45,118 bases of DNA, taken from positions 1 to 45,118 of the forward strand of contig CASENB010000015.1 of the NCBI GenBank assembly GCA_949289305.1, in the 5' to 3' direction. Under the pieces are notes generated by a model. It had not been told where the DNA came from. It saw only the letters and a list, made by a program, of their open reading frames with translations, and did no database searches. The DNA comes from an uncultured Spirochaetales bacterium. GTDB taxonomy: Bacteria; Spirochaetota; Spirochaetia; Sphaerochaetales; Sphaerochaetaceae. The position numbers were made by a program, and so were the translations under genes. Shown here piece after piece: positions 8,157-15,075 of this stretch. Every line of letters begins with the position of its first letter. Position 1 is the stretch's first letter.

Positions 8157-9588
8157 TTTTCTTATCCCTTTTTTCTTCCTTCATTTTCATCGAGTCTCCG
8201 ATAGTTCCACCTATCATATAGTTTTGATTTCTTTTATCTGAACTGGTCATCTCTTTAGCATCAAGCTTTTGAGAAATGGCAAAAACAAGACCTTCTTCTG
8301 CATTGTCTAAGATAGAAAAGATCTCGGATACTAGGCGATAAGCCTGAACCAATGAGAATTGATTATCTTGAATAGTTCCCTGCCATAGCTTGTTACCCCC
8401 ATGAGCAATGAGATTTCTTTTCTTATAAAAACTCTTAAAGCGTCTCTCTGTATCAAAAGGCAACATATTTCGCAACTCTTCCCTCAATTCATTTGCCCAT
8501 ACGTCATAATTACCAACATAATAGAATTCGTCTTCCAAGCCTTGTGATCTGGCATTATAGACAGCCATCCTACTTTCTATAGCAGAAGCAGTAGCAATAA
8601 CGGCTTGCGTGATTAATCTCTTCTCTTCTAATAAGTGAGCAAAAGCAATGAAAATGTCGTAAGGATAACTATACGGAGAAAGAGCACTTTGAATATTTAC
8701 CAGCTCATTTTTTAGCTTATCCAACCAAGGAATATTATTTTCATCACTGATTTTATCTTCAATCTCATTAATAACACTAGCAAGCCTTTCAGACAGCCCA
8801 TAAATCTGCATTACGTAATTCATCTTTATCGCATTTGAAAAATCCTTGATCCAAGATGCTGCTCTTACAAGACCTATTTCTTCTAAATAGGGAACAAGTC
8901 CATCTCCATCGTATTGTGTTAGGAAACGATTTAAAGCATTCGTATGCTTCGTAACATCCCAATATTTCTTGAGATCTCTAAATGTGGAAATTCCTTCTTC
9001 TTTTTTCATTTCCCCATATATTATCTCAACGGTTTTATCTTCCAATAGCAGTAAGTGTTGCTGAAGCATCTGGAATAGAAGCAAAGGCATGTGGCGAAAA
9101 CCATGCGTGATATCGACCAAGATATTCGAAGTATCTTCTATATAGTTAAAGATGCCATCATAATACTCTGCAATTTCCAAAACCGTATTATCGCTGAGAT
9201 CTGGGCGATGTGCTACAGGTATTATTTCAATTCCGTATTTCTCTTGAAGAAAGTCGACCATCTTATCCAAAGATGCATCTAATATGTCGACTTCATCATC
9301 AGTTTTAAAAGATAGCTTACTCTTCTCCTCTAACTCAACATGTAGCTCTTTGTTATCATCTTCCTTAACTAATTCACCCCATCTTGAAGTATACGTTCCT
9401 ACTATAATAACGCGAGTAATATTCCAATGTTGTTCTTTTGCTTCGATAAGCGCAAGGGCTGTACTATTTGTTTTTACCCTTTCGTTTTTTTCATCTTTTC
9501 CTTTTTCAGGGAATATATAGTCAAGAGTTTCATACTTAGTATCGTTTTTGCCAATAAAAGTGATTAACGTAAAATCTTTCTTTTCCAT
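8131..9588 (-). CDS. csx1: CARF-HEPN ribonuclease, Csx1/TM1812-like
   Basis: This 485-residue effector has an N-terminal CARF domain with the nucleotide-binding motif DITHGFR (159-165) and a C-terminal HEPN domain with RNLIAH (R391-H396), the RxxxxH catalytic pair. Such proteins bind cyclic oligoadenylate and then cut RNA nonspecifically, causing dormancy or death of the infected cell. About 75 residues after HEPN form a charged tail (KMKEEKRDKKNE) of unknown use. It is the first gene of the effector operon, about 100 nt downstream of promoter copy B. The exact ring size it binds cannot be read from sequence. Confidence 0.9.
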   Translation of the reverse strand: MEKKDFTLITFIGKNDTKYETLDYIFPEKGKDEKNERVKTNSTALALIEAKEQHWNITRVIIVGTYTSRWGELVKEDDNKELHVELEEKSKLSFKTDDEVDILDASLDKMVDFLQEKYGIEIIPVAHRPDLSDNTVLEIAEYYDGIFNYIEDTSNILVDITHGFRHMPLLLFQMLQQHLLLLEDKTVEIIYGEMKKEEGISTFRDLKKYWDVTKHTNALNRFLTQYDGDGLVPYLEEIGLVRAASWIKDFSNAIKMNYVMQIYGLSERLASVINEIEDKISDENNIPWLDKLKNELVNIQSALSPYSYPYDIFIAFAHLLEEKRLITQAVIATASAIESRMAVYNARSQGLEDEFYYVGNYDVWANELREELRNMLPFDTERRFKSFYKKRNLIAHGGNKLWQGTIQDNQFSLVQAYRLVSEIFSILDNAEEGLVFAISQKLDAKEMTSSDKRNQNYMIGGTIGDSMKMKEEKRDKKNEIPLIHL

Positions 9589-9691
9589 CTTTTTTCTCCT
9601 TTTATCCTTATAACACTGCTTTTAGAGAATCCGACTTATACTGCCGCATCTCTCGACAAGACGCCGATCCTCTTTAAGCTGTTCACTCTAC
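9589..9691 (-). promoter_or_regulatory. Long 5' untranslated region of the csx1-csm operon
   Basis: About 100 nt separate the TAGATA of promoter copy B from the csx1 ATG. An AAAAGGAG ribosome site sits just before that ATG. Within the leader, GAGGATC (minus strand) can pair with GATTCTC about 35 nt later, giving a 7-bp stem with one G-T pair. The stem has no U tract, so it is not an obvious terminator. I recognise no known riboswitch. Confidence 0.4.
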
Positions 9692-9720
9692 TATCTATAT
9701 AAAAAATTCAAGAGTTCACA
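9692..9720 (-). promoter_or_regulatory. Shared CRISPR promoter element, copy B (csx1-cas6-cas10-csm)
   Basis: On the minus strand TGTGAAC (9714-9720), 16 nt and TAGATA (9692-9697) occur with TTTTTT in the same place as in copies A and C. The -35 part overlaps the last codons of the sigma-like gene: AAT GTG AAC TCT encodes its final residues NVNS. The element would start transcription of the whole effector operon. Reading by the adjacent sigma-like protein is inferred from position and repetition. Confidence 0.8.
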
Positions 9721-10640
9721 TTTTCCCTGTAAAAATCTTTAAATCTTTTCATAAGATTGCTAATAGCGTTTGGCTTTAACCCAAATTCAAGTCCAATCTC
9801 TTTTTCTAATGGAAATCGACCATTCTTATATTTATATTTGAGGATCCAGTCTGAAGCTTTTGAAAAATAGTCTAAACCGCTAATTGAAACTTCTTCCAAG
9901 AATTTATCATCTGGAAATAATTTCAATGATCTTAACAATATGATAGTTGCTATAAGATATGCCTTTTCCCTCTTGAATTTATTATTTGCATTTTTTAGCA
10001 ATTCAGCAGCTTTTACGATATCAAACTCAAGATTATCACTTGAATCATTGTCCGCTTTCACTGATTCATAAAATGATGGATCATCGGTTGAGGCGTTATT
10101 CATATTGTACGCCTCTTGAATAAACCATCGCATTCTCTGATTCAAAAAAGACTCCGAGTGGCCACCCTTATATGCAGAACTAACGGCATCCTTTAAAATT
10201 CCCTCTTTTCTTAGATACTCTAAGACATCAGAGCTTGTCATATCCGTTCCCGTCATCTTATAAACAAGCTTTCTTGCTTCCTTATATATCCTATATGTCG
10301 AATTAGACCATGCTCTCTCTGCACTGTACGGGATAATTCGATAGCGCTTTACACATCCTATTAAAAAGGTTGTGAATTTAGATTTCTCTGGCTCCCATTT
10401 TTTTAAAGCCTCGGGCCAAATCTCAATAGAAAGGATTTCCGTAGCGCCATCAGATCCGACAATTTTATTCTTTGGCTTATATTTACTATCATCGCTTACG
10501 CTAAACACTCTATATAAGAAATCTTTGCATGATTCATCAAAAGAACGGATGTATTTACTAATCTCTTTTGCATTCTTCGATAAAAAGGCTTCTTTTACCT
10601 TGATGATTTCTTCCTTGTTATAATCTTCAAGTTTTTTCAT
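9708..10640 (-). CDS. Divergent sigma-70-family-like factor in a CRISPR operon
   Basis: I do not recognise a named family, but this 310-residue protein looks like a divergent sigma factor. Residues 74-109 (IWPEALKKWEPEKSKFTTFL and what follows) match the pattern of sigma region 2. Residues about 128-155 (MTSSDVLEYLRKEG) resemble a region 3 helix pair. Residues 275-305 (RFPLEKEIGLEFGLKPNAIS) form a helix-turn-helix like region 4. The start at 10640 follows TAGGAG; longer in-frame starts overlap the CARF gene. It is 10 nt downstream of the CARF-only gene, and its own 3' end carries promoter copy B. Inferred role: transcribing the three GTGAAC/TAGATA operons. It could instead be a nucleic-acid-binding protein of another kind. 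Confidence 0.65.
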   Translation of the reverse strand: MKKLEDYNKEEIIKVKEAFLSKNAKEISKYIRSFDESCKDFLYRVFSVSDDSKYKPKNKIVGSDGATEILSIEIWPEALKKWEPEKSKFTTFLIGCVKRYRIIPYSAERAWSNSTYRIYKEARKLVYKMTGTDMTSSDVLEYLRKEGILKDAVSSAYKGGHSESFLNQRMRWFIQEAYNMNNASTDDPSFYESVKADNDSSDNLEFDIVKAAELLKNANNKFKREKAYLIATIILLRSLKLFPDDKFLEEVSISGLDYFSKASDWILKYKYKNGRFPLEKEIGLEFGLKPNAISNLMKRFKDFYRENVNS

Positions 10641-10650
10641 AGGAAGTCTC

Positions 10651-11250
10651 CTACGAAAGCATTTCATCGATAAAGCGATCGTATGCTTCTTTCTTATCGC
10701 CAAATAGACTAGAGAAGGAAGAAAGAAGATATACAGATGTAACATCGCATAATTTCACATCTTTAGGAGGATTGTATTTCATATCCGCCTGACCATAGAC
10801 AATCGAATCAATTTCGCAATTTAAGAACCTTTCTGCATAAGAAAGTAAACATGTATAAAAAAGCGTTATATATCTAGGCCCAAATGTGATATCAACAAGT
10901 AGAGTGCTCTCAGGAAGGATTAAACGTGTCAAATTCCTATACAGTTTTGCAATATTGGTCTTTGATGCGTCAAAAGGATGAGGATCAAGAACAAATTCTA
11001 TAGCACAGCCTTTTTTAGAGAGAACCTTTTCTGTCTCTTCTTTGAAGCGTGCAGCATAGTCCCACTCTTTCTCTCCGGGTTTTAAAGTTTCTACAATAAT
11101 AACTCTTACATTGCTATTATCTTCAATCTTGCTTGCAAGCACTGAATTGAGAGGTAAGACCATTAATATATTCCCTTCTTTTTCATCTATTGGATATGCT
11201 GCTTTGGCTGCTAAATTCATAGATGGCGAGTAAATTACAGTGTAGTTCAT
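10651..11250 (-). CDS. Stand-alone CARF domain protein
   Basis: The product is 199 residues and almost entirely a CARF domain. The ligand motif is DITFGPR at 120-126, preceded by LLV and followed by a helix, then the strand IDSIVYGQ. It is of the same subfamily as the N-terminal half of the Csx1-like protein. No HEPN, nuclease, helix-turn-helix or membrane segment is visible, so its output must be binding to a partner. The neighbour 10 nt downstream is the sigma-like gene. The likely role is a cyclic-oligoadenylate-responsive regulator (anti- or co-sigma) of that protein. A ring nuclease is the main alternative, since some CARF-only proteins degrade the ligand. Confidence 0.8.
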   Translation of the reverse strand: MNYTVIYSPSMNLAAKAAYPIDEKEGNILMVLPLNSVLASKIEDNSNVRVIIVETLKPGEKEWDYAARFKEETEKVLSKKGCAIEFVLDPHPFDASKTNIAKLYRNLTRLILPESTLLVDITFGPRYITLFYTCLLSYAERFLNCEIDSIVYGQADMKYNPPKDVKLCDVTSVYLLSSFSSLFGDKKEAYDRFIDEMLS

Positions 11251-11271
11251 ACACCCTCCGTAGTTAAAATT

Positions 11272-11300
11272 ATATTAAAAGCTATAATTTGCGATTGCAA
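11272..11300 (-). promoter_or_regulatory. Housekeeping promoter of the CARF-sigma pair
   Basis: On the minus strand TTGCAA (11295-11300), 17 nt and TAATAT (11272-11277) precede the CARF gene, whose ATG at 11250 follows GGAGG. This is an ordinary sigma-70 layout and differs clearly from the GTGAAC/TAGATA elements. The regulatory pair would thus be made before any signal arrives. The -35 abuts the stop codon of the upstream membrane-protein gene. Confidence 0.55.
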
Positions 11301-11301
11301 C

Positions 11302-12048
11302 TTAAATCGTAATAACTTCTTTTTCATTAAAATTTTTTAGTGGCGAAAAAGACTTCTTTACTTTATTCTCAGCTTCAGTAAAAAACTCAAAGAAACTGAA
11401 TAAGCCTGTAAATAGTATGCCGCCTCCAACAAGAAGAGGAATAAAAACGACAAATAACCTAAAACCGCTTAGAATATCTACAATGTTATTTATTAGATCG
11501 ACAAACGATCCAATAGCATAAGCGATTAATGAGTAATCAAGGTCTTCAAGAACACCGAAGCGAAAAGAACTAAATATTCCCTTTGATGTTACGATCATCC
11601 AAATAATAGGATAAAGAGAAATTTCAATTACACATAATACGACATTCCTTGTACTAGCAGTTCTTACGGATGCATAGTTCAAACGATATGAAGTATGCCT
11701 CTTGATAAACCTACTAAGAGCTAAAGCTAGCGGAATTAAAATTAAAAGGGATGCGATATCTGCAAAGGAGCATAAATAGAGCATTGGGGGAATGGCAATA
11801 GAATAAGCTATCCCGATGATTACACGTACAAGGTAGTCGAAGAAACGAGTAGATCTAATGTACCTTAGAAAATAATGATCTTTTCTTTCATATACTATAA
11901 TGCTTTTACGATCACTCGCTTTTGAAAATAGATTTATGATAATAGGAAAAGCGATAATGAACGATGAAAGAATATAGCCAAAGAGCCCTAATTTCATCAA
12001 AAGGGCTGCAAGAATAACAAGCATTATCGCACCTAATTCATAATACAT
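11302..12048 (-). CDS. Multi-pass membrane protein of unknown function
   Basis: The product is 248 residues with about six hydrophobic segments, near residues 5-25, 28-42, 70-92, 95-112, 132-152 and 210-230. Between the second and third lies a basic cytosolic-looking stretch (ASDRKSIIVYERKDHYFLRY). I do not recognise a family. It is the third gene of the operon led by the single-pass membrane protein at 12.5-13.5 kb, starting 11 nt after the Csx20-like gene with a strong AGGAGG site. Membrane proteins are common accessory effectors in type III loci, so a role in a membrane response is plausible but unproven. Confidence 0.75.
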   Translation of the reverse strand: MYYELGAIMLVILAALLMKLGLFGYILSSFIIAFPIIINLFSKASDRKSIIVYERKDHYFLRYIRSTRFFDYLVRVIIGIAYSIAIPPMLYLCSFADIASLLILIPLALALSRFIKRHTSYRLNYASVRTASTRNVVLCVIEISLYPIIWMIVTSKGIFSSFRFGVLEDLDYSLIAYAIGSFVDLINNIVDILSGFRLFVVFIPLLVGGGILFTGLFSFFEFFTEAENKVKKSFSPLKNFNEKEVITI

Positions 12049-12059
12049 AATAATTCCTC

Positions 12060-12443
12060 CTACAAAGAACGATATCTCTTATATTCTCTGAAAAGCTTAT
12101 GCTCAAAATATCTATTTGTTAGAACAACTTCGCCTTCCCTTTTCTCTTCAACCTTTCTCTCTGAAACAGATGAAAGCACTCTAACCCCTTTTGAAAGAAG
12201 AGCATCCACTACATAGAAAACGTAAGTGCATTCACCTTGAACGATTGCAATGTCTTGAGATTCGATATTATCAAGCCAAGAATCGATTAAATCCGATCCA
12301 ATCTCTTTTGTACACGGAATATTTCCCCAAAACGAGCTAAGATCCATTTTCGGCATAATAATATCTACTGCTCCATAGTCTTCTTTAATTTCATTACGTT
12401 GCCTTTCTGTTGGCTCATGGTTTAATAACCAGTAACATTTCAT
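12060..12443 (-). CDS. csx20: Csx20-like CRISPR-associated protein, possible ring nuclease
   Basis: The product is 127 residues. It resembles Csx20: an N-terminal WLLNHEPTERQRNEIKEDYG, a central FWGNIP, the core IAIVQGECTYVFYVVD (66-80), and an ending rich in ERK and FEHKLFREYKRYR. Csx15/Csx16/Csx20 proteins are CARF-like in fold and have been proposed to degrade cyclic oligoadenylate or otherwise temper type III signalling. Family assignment rests on recalled sequence patterns only. If right, the signal would induce its own off-switch, because the gene lies in the operon driven by promoter copy C. GGAG precedes the ATG by 10 nt. Confidence 0.7.
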   Translation of the reverse strand: MKCYWLLNHEPTERQRNEIKEDYGAVDIIMPKMDLSSFWGNIPCTKEIGSDLIDSWLDNIESQDIAIVQGECTYVFYVVDALLSKGVRVLSSVSERKVEEKREGEVVLTNRYFEHKLFREYKRYRSL

Positions 12444-12463
12444 CTGTTTTCTCCTACATCTTT

Positions 12464-12522
12464 TGGAGTATCGGAGAATTGAACTCCGTACCTCGGCCTC
12501 CCACGTAAGGTTTTAAACCTCA
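12464..12522 (-). pseudogene. 3' half of a tRNA-Leu(UAA) gene
   Basis: On the minus strand an anticodon arm (12506-12522, 5-bp stem, loop TTTAAAA, anticodon TAA) is followed by a long variable region. Next comes a perfect T arm (12472-12488, stem CGGAG/CTCCG, loop TTCAATT), the 3' acceptor strand ATACTCC and a discriminator A at 12464. The A discriminator and long variable region fit tRNA-Leu. The acceptor 5' strand and D arm are missing: upstream lies only the end of the membrane-protein gene. Such 3' halves typically mark the far attachment site of an element integrated in a tRNA gene. Confidence 0.75.
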
Positions 12523-12531
12523 GCAAAACCT

Positions 12532-13524
12532 TTATACCCCGTTTTGTTCTAAAGAAGAGAAATAAGCATCAATCGATTTGATAAAAGATACCCTCTCCTC
12601 GTTAATTCCCTTTACGATATCTGCTTTATACGCATCCCTATTAACAGCCTCATCAAGATTCATTCCAAGAACGTCTACGACTAAGAATGTGACTACTCCC
12701 ACTACTGGACCGGCAAACTTTCCAATCAAGGAAACTACAGCCTTAGTAGATGTCTTTATTGCAAGCTGTGAAACAGACTTGGTAATGATCTTTGATACGG
12801 CTTTCTTTGCAAGCATGCTTGATGTAATACCTGCGGCAATAGAAGTTGTTGCTGTGATCACATGATTTCTATCAGATTTTTCAACATGTTCTGAAAGGAC
12901 ATCATCAAGTGTCGTATCGACTATAATATATATAGTTCCATCATCTTTAACAGTAATACGATTAGCTTCAATGATAGATCTTTCAACCAGCTCCGCTTTA
13001 TCTTTTGCAGCAAGATATATATTGTCAATCGCAGATACGATATCGGAATCTGGCGTTATATGTTCTTCCATCTTCATCTGGATGAATTTCGTAACTTCCT
13101 CTTCTACAGAAAATTTTGCAACACCCTTTATTAAGTTTAGAATCTGAGTCCATTGCCCGCTAAAACTGTAATACCAATCTAGATAGTCATCTGCATTAAC
13201 AATCATCTGATCATAGTATGCATTAATTTGTTTTACAGCTTCGGCATGAGCGTTCGCATAAATTTCTCCTTTCTTTATATATATCTCTTGAAAAGTTCCT
13301 TCTTTGCATAAAACCCCATTAATTTTTTCAGCAATGCGCTGGATATTCTCCTCGATCTTTTCTTTTGTCGCACTAATTGCATCGATGTTATAGGATATAG
13401 CTGAAGAATTAATGCCTGATCCAAAAATCAAGAAGAAAGAAATCATAACTACAAGGATTGCAGTCGTAATAAACATAACGAAACCTTTATTGCTCTTTCT
13501 TGTTTTTCTCTCATAGTTCTTCAT
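12532..13524 (-). CDS. Membrane-anchored protein of unknown function, first gene of the third CRISPR operon
   Basis: The product is 330 residues. A basic N terminus (YERKTRKSNK) precedes one transmembrane helix at about 15-36, then a long, mostly helical region. A second hydrophobic, alanine/lysine-rich stretch at about 223-287 (KKAVSKIITKSVSQLAIKTS, then GKFAGPVVGVVTFLVVD) could insert in or disturb a membrane. I do not recognise a family. The start at 13524 follows TGGAGG; earlier in-frame ATGs lie inside the promoter itself. Promoter copy C is directly upstream. The context suggests a signal-induced membrane effector, which is inference. Confidence 0.75.
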   Translation of the reverse strand: MKNYERKTRKSNKGFVMFITTAILVVMISFFLIFGSGINSSAISYNIDAISATKEKIEENIQRIAEKINGVLCKEGTFQEIYIKKGEIYANAHAEAVKQINAYYDQMIVNADDYLDWYYSFSGQWTQILNLIKGVAKFSVEEEVTKFIQMKMEEHITPDSDIVSAIDNIYLAAKDKAELVERSIIEANRITVKDDGTIYIIVDTTLDDVLSEHVEKSDRNHVITATTSIAAGITSSMLAKKAVSKIITKSVSQLAIKTSTKAVVSLIGKFAGPVVGVVTFLVVDVLGMNLDEAVNRDAYKADIVKGINEERVSFIKSIDAYFSSLEQNGV

Positions 13525-13547
13525 GTTGTTATCCTCCAACACCAGCA

Positions 13548-13576
13548 TATCTATGGAAAAAACCAACAAGTTCACA
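13548..13576 (-). promoter_or_regulatory. Shared CRISPR promoter element, copy C (membrane protein operon)
   Basis: On the minus strand TGTGAAC (13570-13576), 16 nt and TAGATA (13548-13553) occur with TTTTTT at the same offset as in copies A and B. The flanking AAAT before TGTGAAC is also shared. TAGATA lies 23 nt before the ATG of the membrane-protein gene. The bases between GAAC and the T6 tract differ from the other copies, so the match is not a recent duplication of the whole region. Confidence 0.8.
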
Positions 13577-13591
13577 TTTCTGGAAATATTT

Positions 13592-13890
13592 TTATTGCTT
13601 TTTATTTATCAAAGATAGAACGAACTTTTAAGTAATAGTAAGAGCGCTTCTCCCTATCGAAATAAAGAAAGTGTTATCTATAACGACTAGACAGAATCAT
13701 CAACTTCCTTGAAGTGACAGAGAAGAAAGCGAATGAAAAGATTAAATTCCTCAAATACAGTAAGAAAAAGATACAACTTGAAAATGTGGGTTACGAAAGA
13801 AAACTAAAACAGCAACAGAATAAAAAGCAACTATAGCAATAAAAGAATTTGATGAACGCATTATCCTTTTAAATCAAGATATTCTTTTAC
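13592..13890 (+). pseudogene. Decayed internal-deletion copy of the MerR regulator gene
   Basis: The stretch 13592-13636 matches the promoter region of the merR gene at 15941-15987 closely (TTGCTTTTTAT, AAAGATAGAA, GAACTTTT). From about 13650 it then matches the middle of that gene (16224 onward): AAATAAAGAA, ATCATCA-CTTCCTTGAAG, AAGAAAAAGATACA and CTAAAACAGCAACAG. The part encoding the DNA-binding domain is missing and the reading frame is broken. It is thus a dead paralogue lying between the CRISPR island and the ABC operon. The rest of the 13577-13988 gap holds nothing I can identify. Confidence 0.85.
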
Positions 13891-13988
13891 ATCACATTCA
13901 TAATACAAAATGCACGAAAAACGTTACAAAATGCATATGTTTTGTAACGAATTCCGTACATAAAGATATAAATAATAGAAAAACTCAG

Positions 13989-14417
13989 CTAAATGTCTAA
14001 TTCATAGCAATATTGTTTGTCTTTTCTTTCTGCTAAATGAAAACCACTGAAAAGGTACGACATTTCATTACCAACATTTTCAATAAAAATCTTTTTAACG
14101 CCCTGAAATTTAAGACCTCTTACAATATATTCGATGGCCATCTTTTCAAGTTCTTCACTTTTAAACCTTTTAAGCAGATCAAAGTGAGTTATCGTAGCTA
14201 CATTTGGGCTATCTTCACTTCTCTCATATATGAAATACCCGATAACCTGAGATCCGTAATATATGGCATTTACGTATTGATCTGCATTACATTTTGCTTT
14301 TGCAATGTAAAAAGCAATACAGGTAAAGCAATCTGACTTAACATGACAATTATCATCAGAGTTGAGAGAACATATGTCTTTGATATTCTCTTCATCGAGT
14401 GCTTTTATTTTTAACAT
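13989..14417 (-). CDS. GNAT-like acetyltransferase
   Basis: The product is 142 residues. A central block (VNAIYYGSQVIGYFIYERSEDSPNVATITHFDL) reads like the GNAT beta-sheet core, and LEKMAIEYIVRGLKFQGVKKIFIE like the acetyl-CoA-binding helix and the following strand. The usual Q/RxxGxG/A loop is weak. The substrate cannot be told. The N-terminal part has several cysteines (C16, C24, C30, C33). It follows the ABC permease gene by 10 nt and is probably in the same MerR-controlled operon. Confidence 0.55.
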   Translation of the reverse strand: MLKIKALDEENIKDICSLNSDDNCHVKSDCFTCIAFYIAKAKCNADQYVNAIYYGSQVIGYFIYERSEDSPNVATITHFDLLKRFKSEELEKMAIEYIVRGLKFQGVKKIFIENVGNEMSYLFSGFHLAERKDKQYCYELDI

Positions 14418-14427
14418 TGACTATCCC

Positions 14428-15075
14428 CTATAGCTTTTTTCTTTTCAAAACCATAATGCCTAAAGCAGAAATTGTAAAAGTTAAAACAAGACAAACAGCA
14501 ATATGAAGGATGGCATTGCCGTTTATCATGACAAGGCGGAAGAATGATGAAAGTATGGCTCTAAGCGCTTTTAAAGGCGTGAATATGGAAATTATTGCAA
14601 CAAGGATGATATCTGTAAGCCATCCGTACCAGTACGCTTGCATAGATAGAAGCACATGAAGAAAAACCATAAAAAGGAGTAAGAAAAACATCTGCTGCAA
14701 AGTTGCTACTATGATTCCATTTTCAGTCCATCTGCATACGTCCATCATGTTTATAACGCTTTCAGCATCATATAGAGGATCTATAACAACGTGTACGACT
14801 GCATTTAAAACAGAGATAAAAATCGCAATAAATGTATAAGCTATCAAGCAGGCTGCATAGTAATCCCTTTTACTTGCACCAAGATGTATCAATTTCATAA
14901 AGTCATAATACACAAAGAAAAAAGGAGATAGGATGGCAAGAAGCCATAAATAGTTTCCGTTGCTTAAAACTACGTTGCCAGAAGACTGCGCTAAAAGCAC
15001 AACGGCAAAAGTTATAATAAAACTGATTTTATTACTTAGAAAAAGACGTTTTACAATAGCAAGAATCGCACTCAT
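14428..15075 (-). CDS. ABC transporter permease subunit
   Basis: The product is 215 residues with about six hydrophobic segments. It begins MSAILAIVKRLFLSN and ends with a basic tail (LKRKKL). It is probably the membrane partner of the ATPase encoded immediately upstream, whose TAA stop overlaps this ATG by one base. The arrangement of ATPase, permease and accessory gene divergent from a MerR gene is typical of small drug- or peptide-responsive exporters. The substrate is unknown. Confidence 0.75.
   Translation of the reverse strand: MSAILAIVKRLFLSNKISFIITFAVVLLAQSSGNVVLSNGNYLWLLAILSPFFFVYYDFMKLIHLGASKRDYYAACLIAYTFIAIFISVLNAVVHVVIDPLYDAESVINMMDVCRWTENGIIVATLQQMFFLLLFMVFLHVLLSMQAYWYGWLTDIILVAIISIFTPLKALRAILSSFFRLVMINGNAILHIAVCLVLTFTISALGIMVLKRKKL

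Noticed and set aside
9670..9690. A second GTGAAC (plus-strand gttcac at 9681) just downstream of promoter copy B as another promoter
   Set aside because: No TAGATA-like box lies 16 nt downstream, and the T6 tract is absent.
12464..12522. A complete tRNA gene
   Set aside because: The D arm and 5' acceptor strand are missing; the upstream bases are the end of a coding gene.
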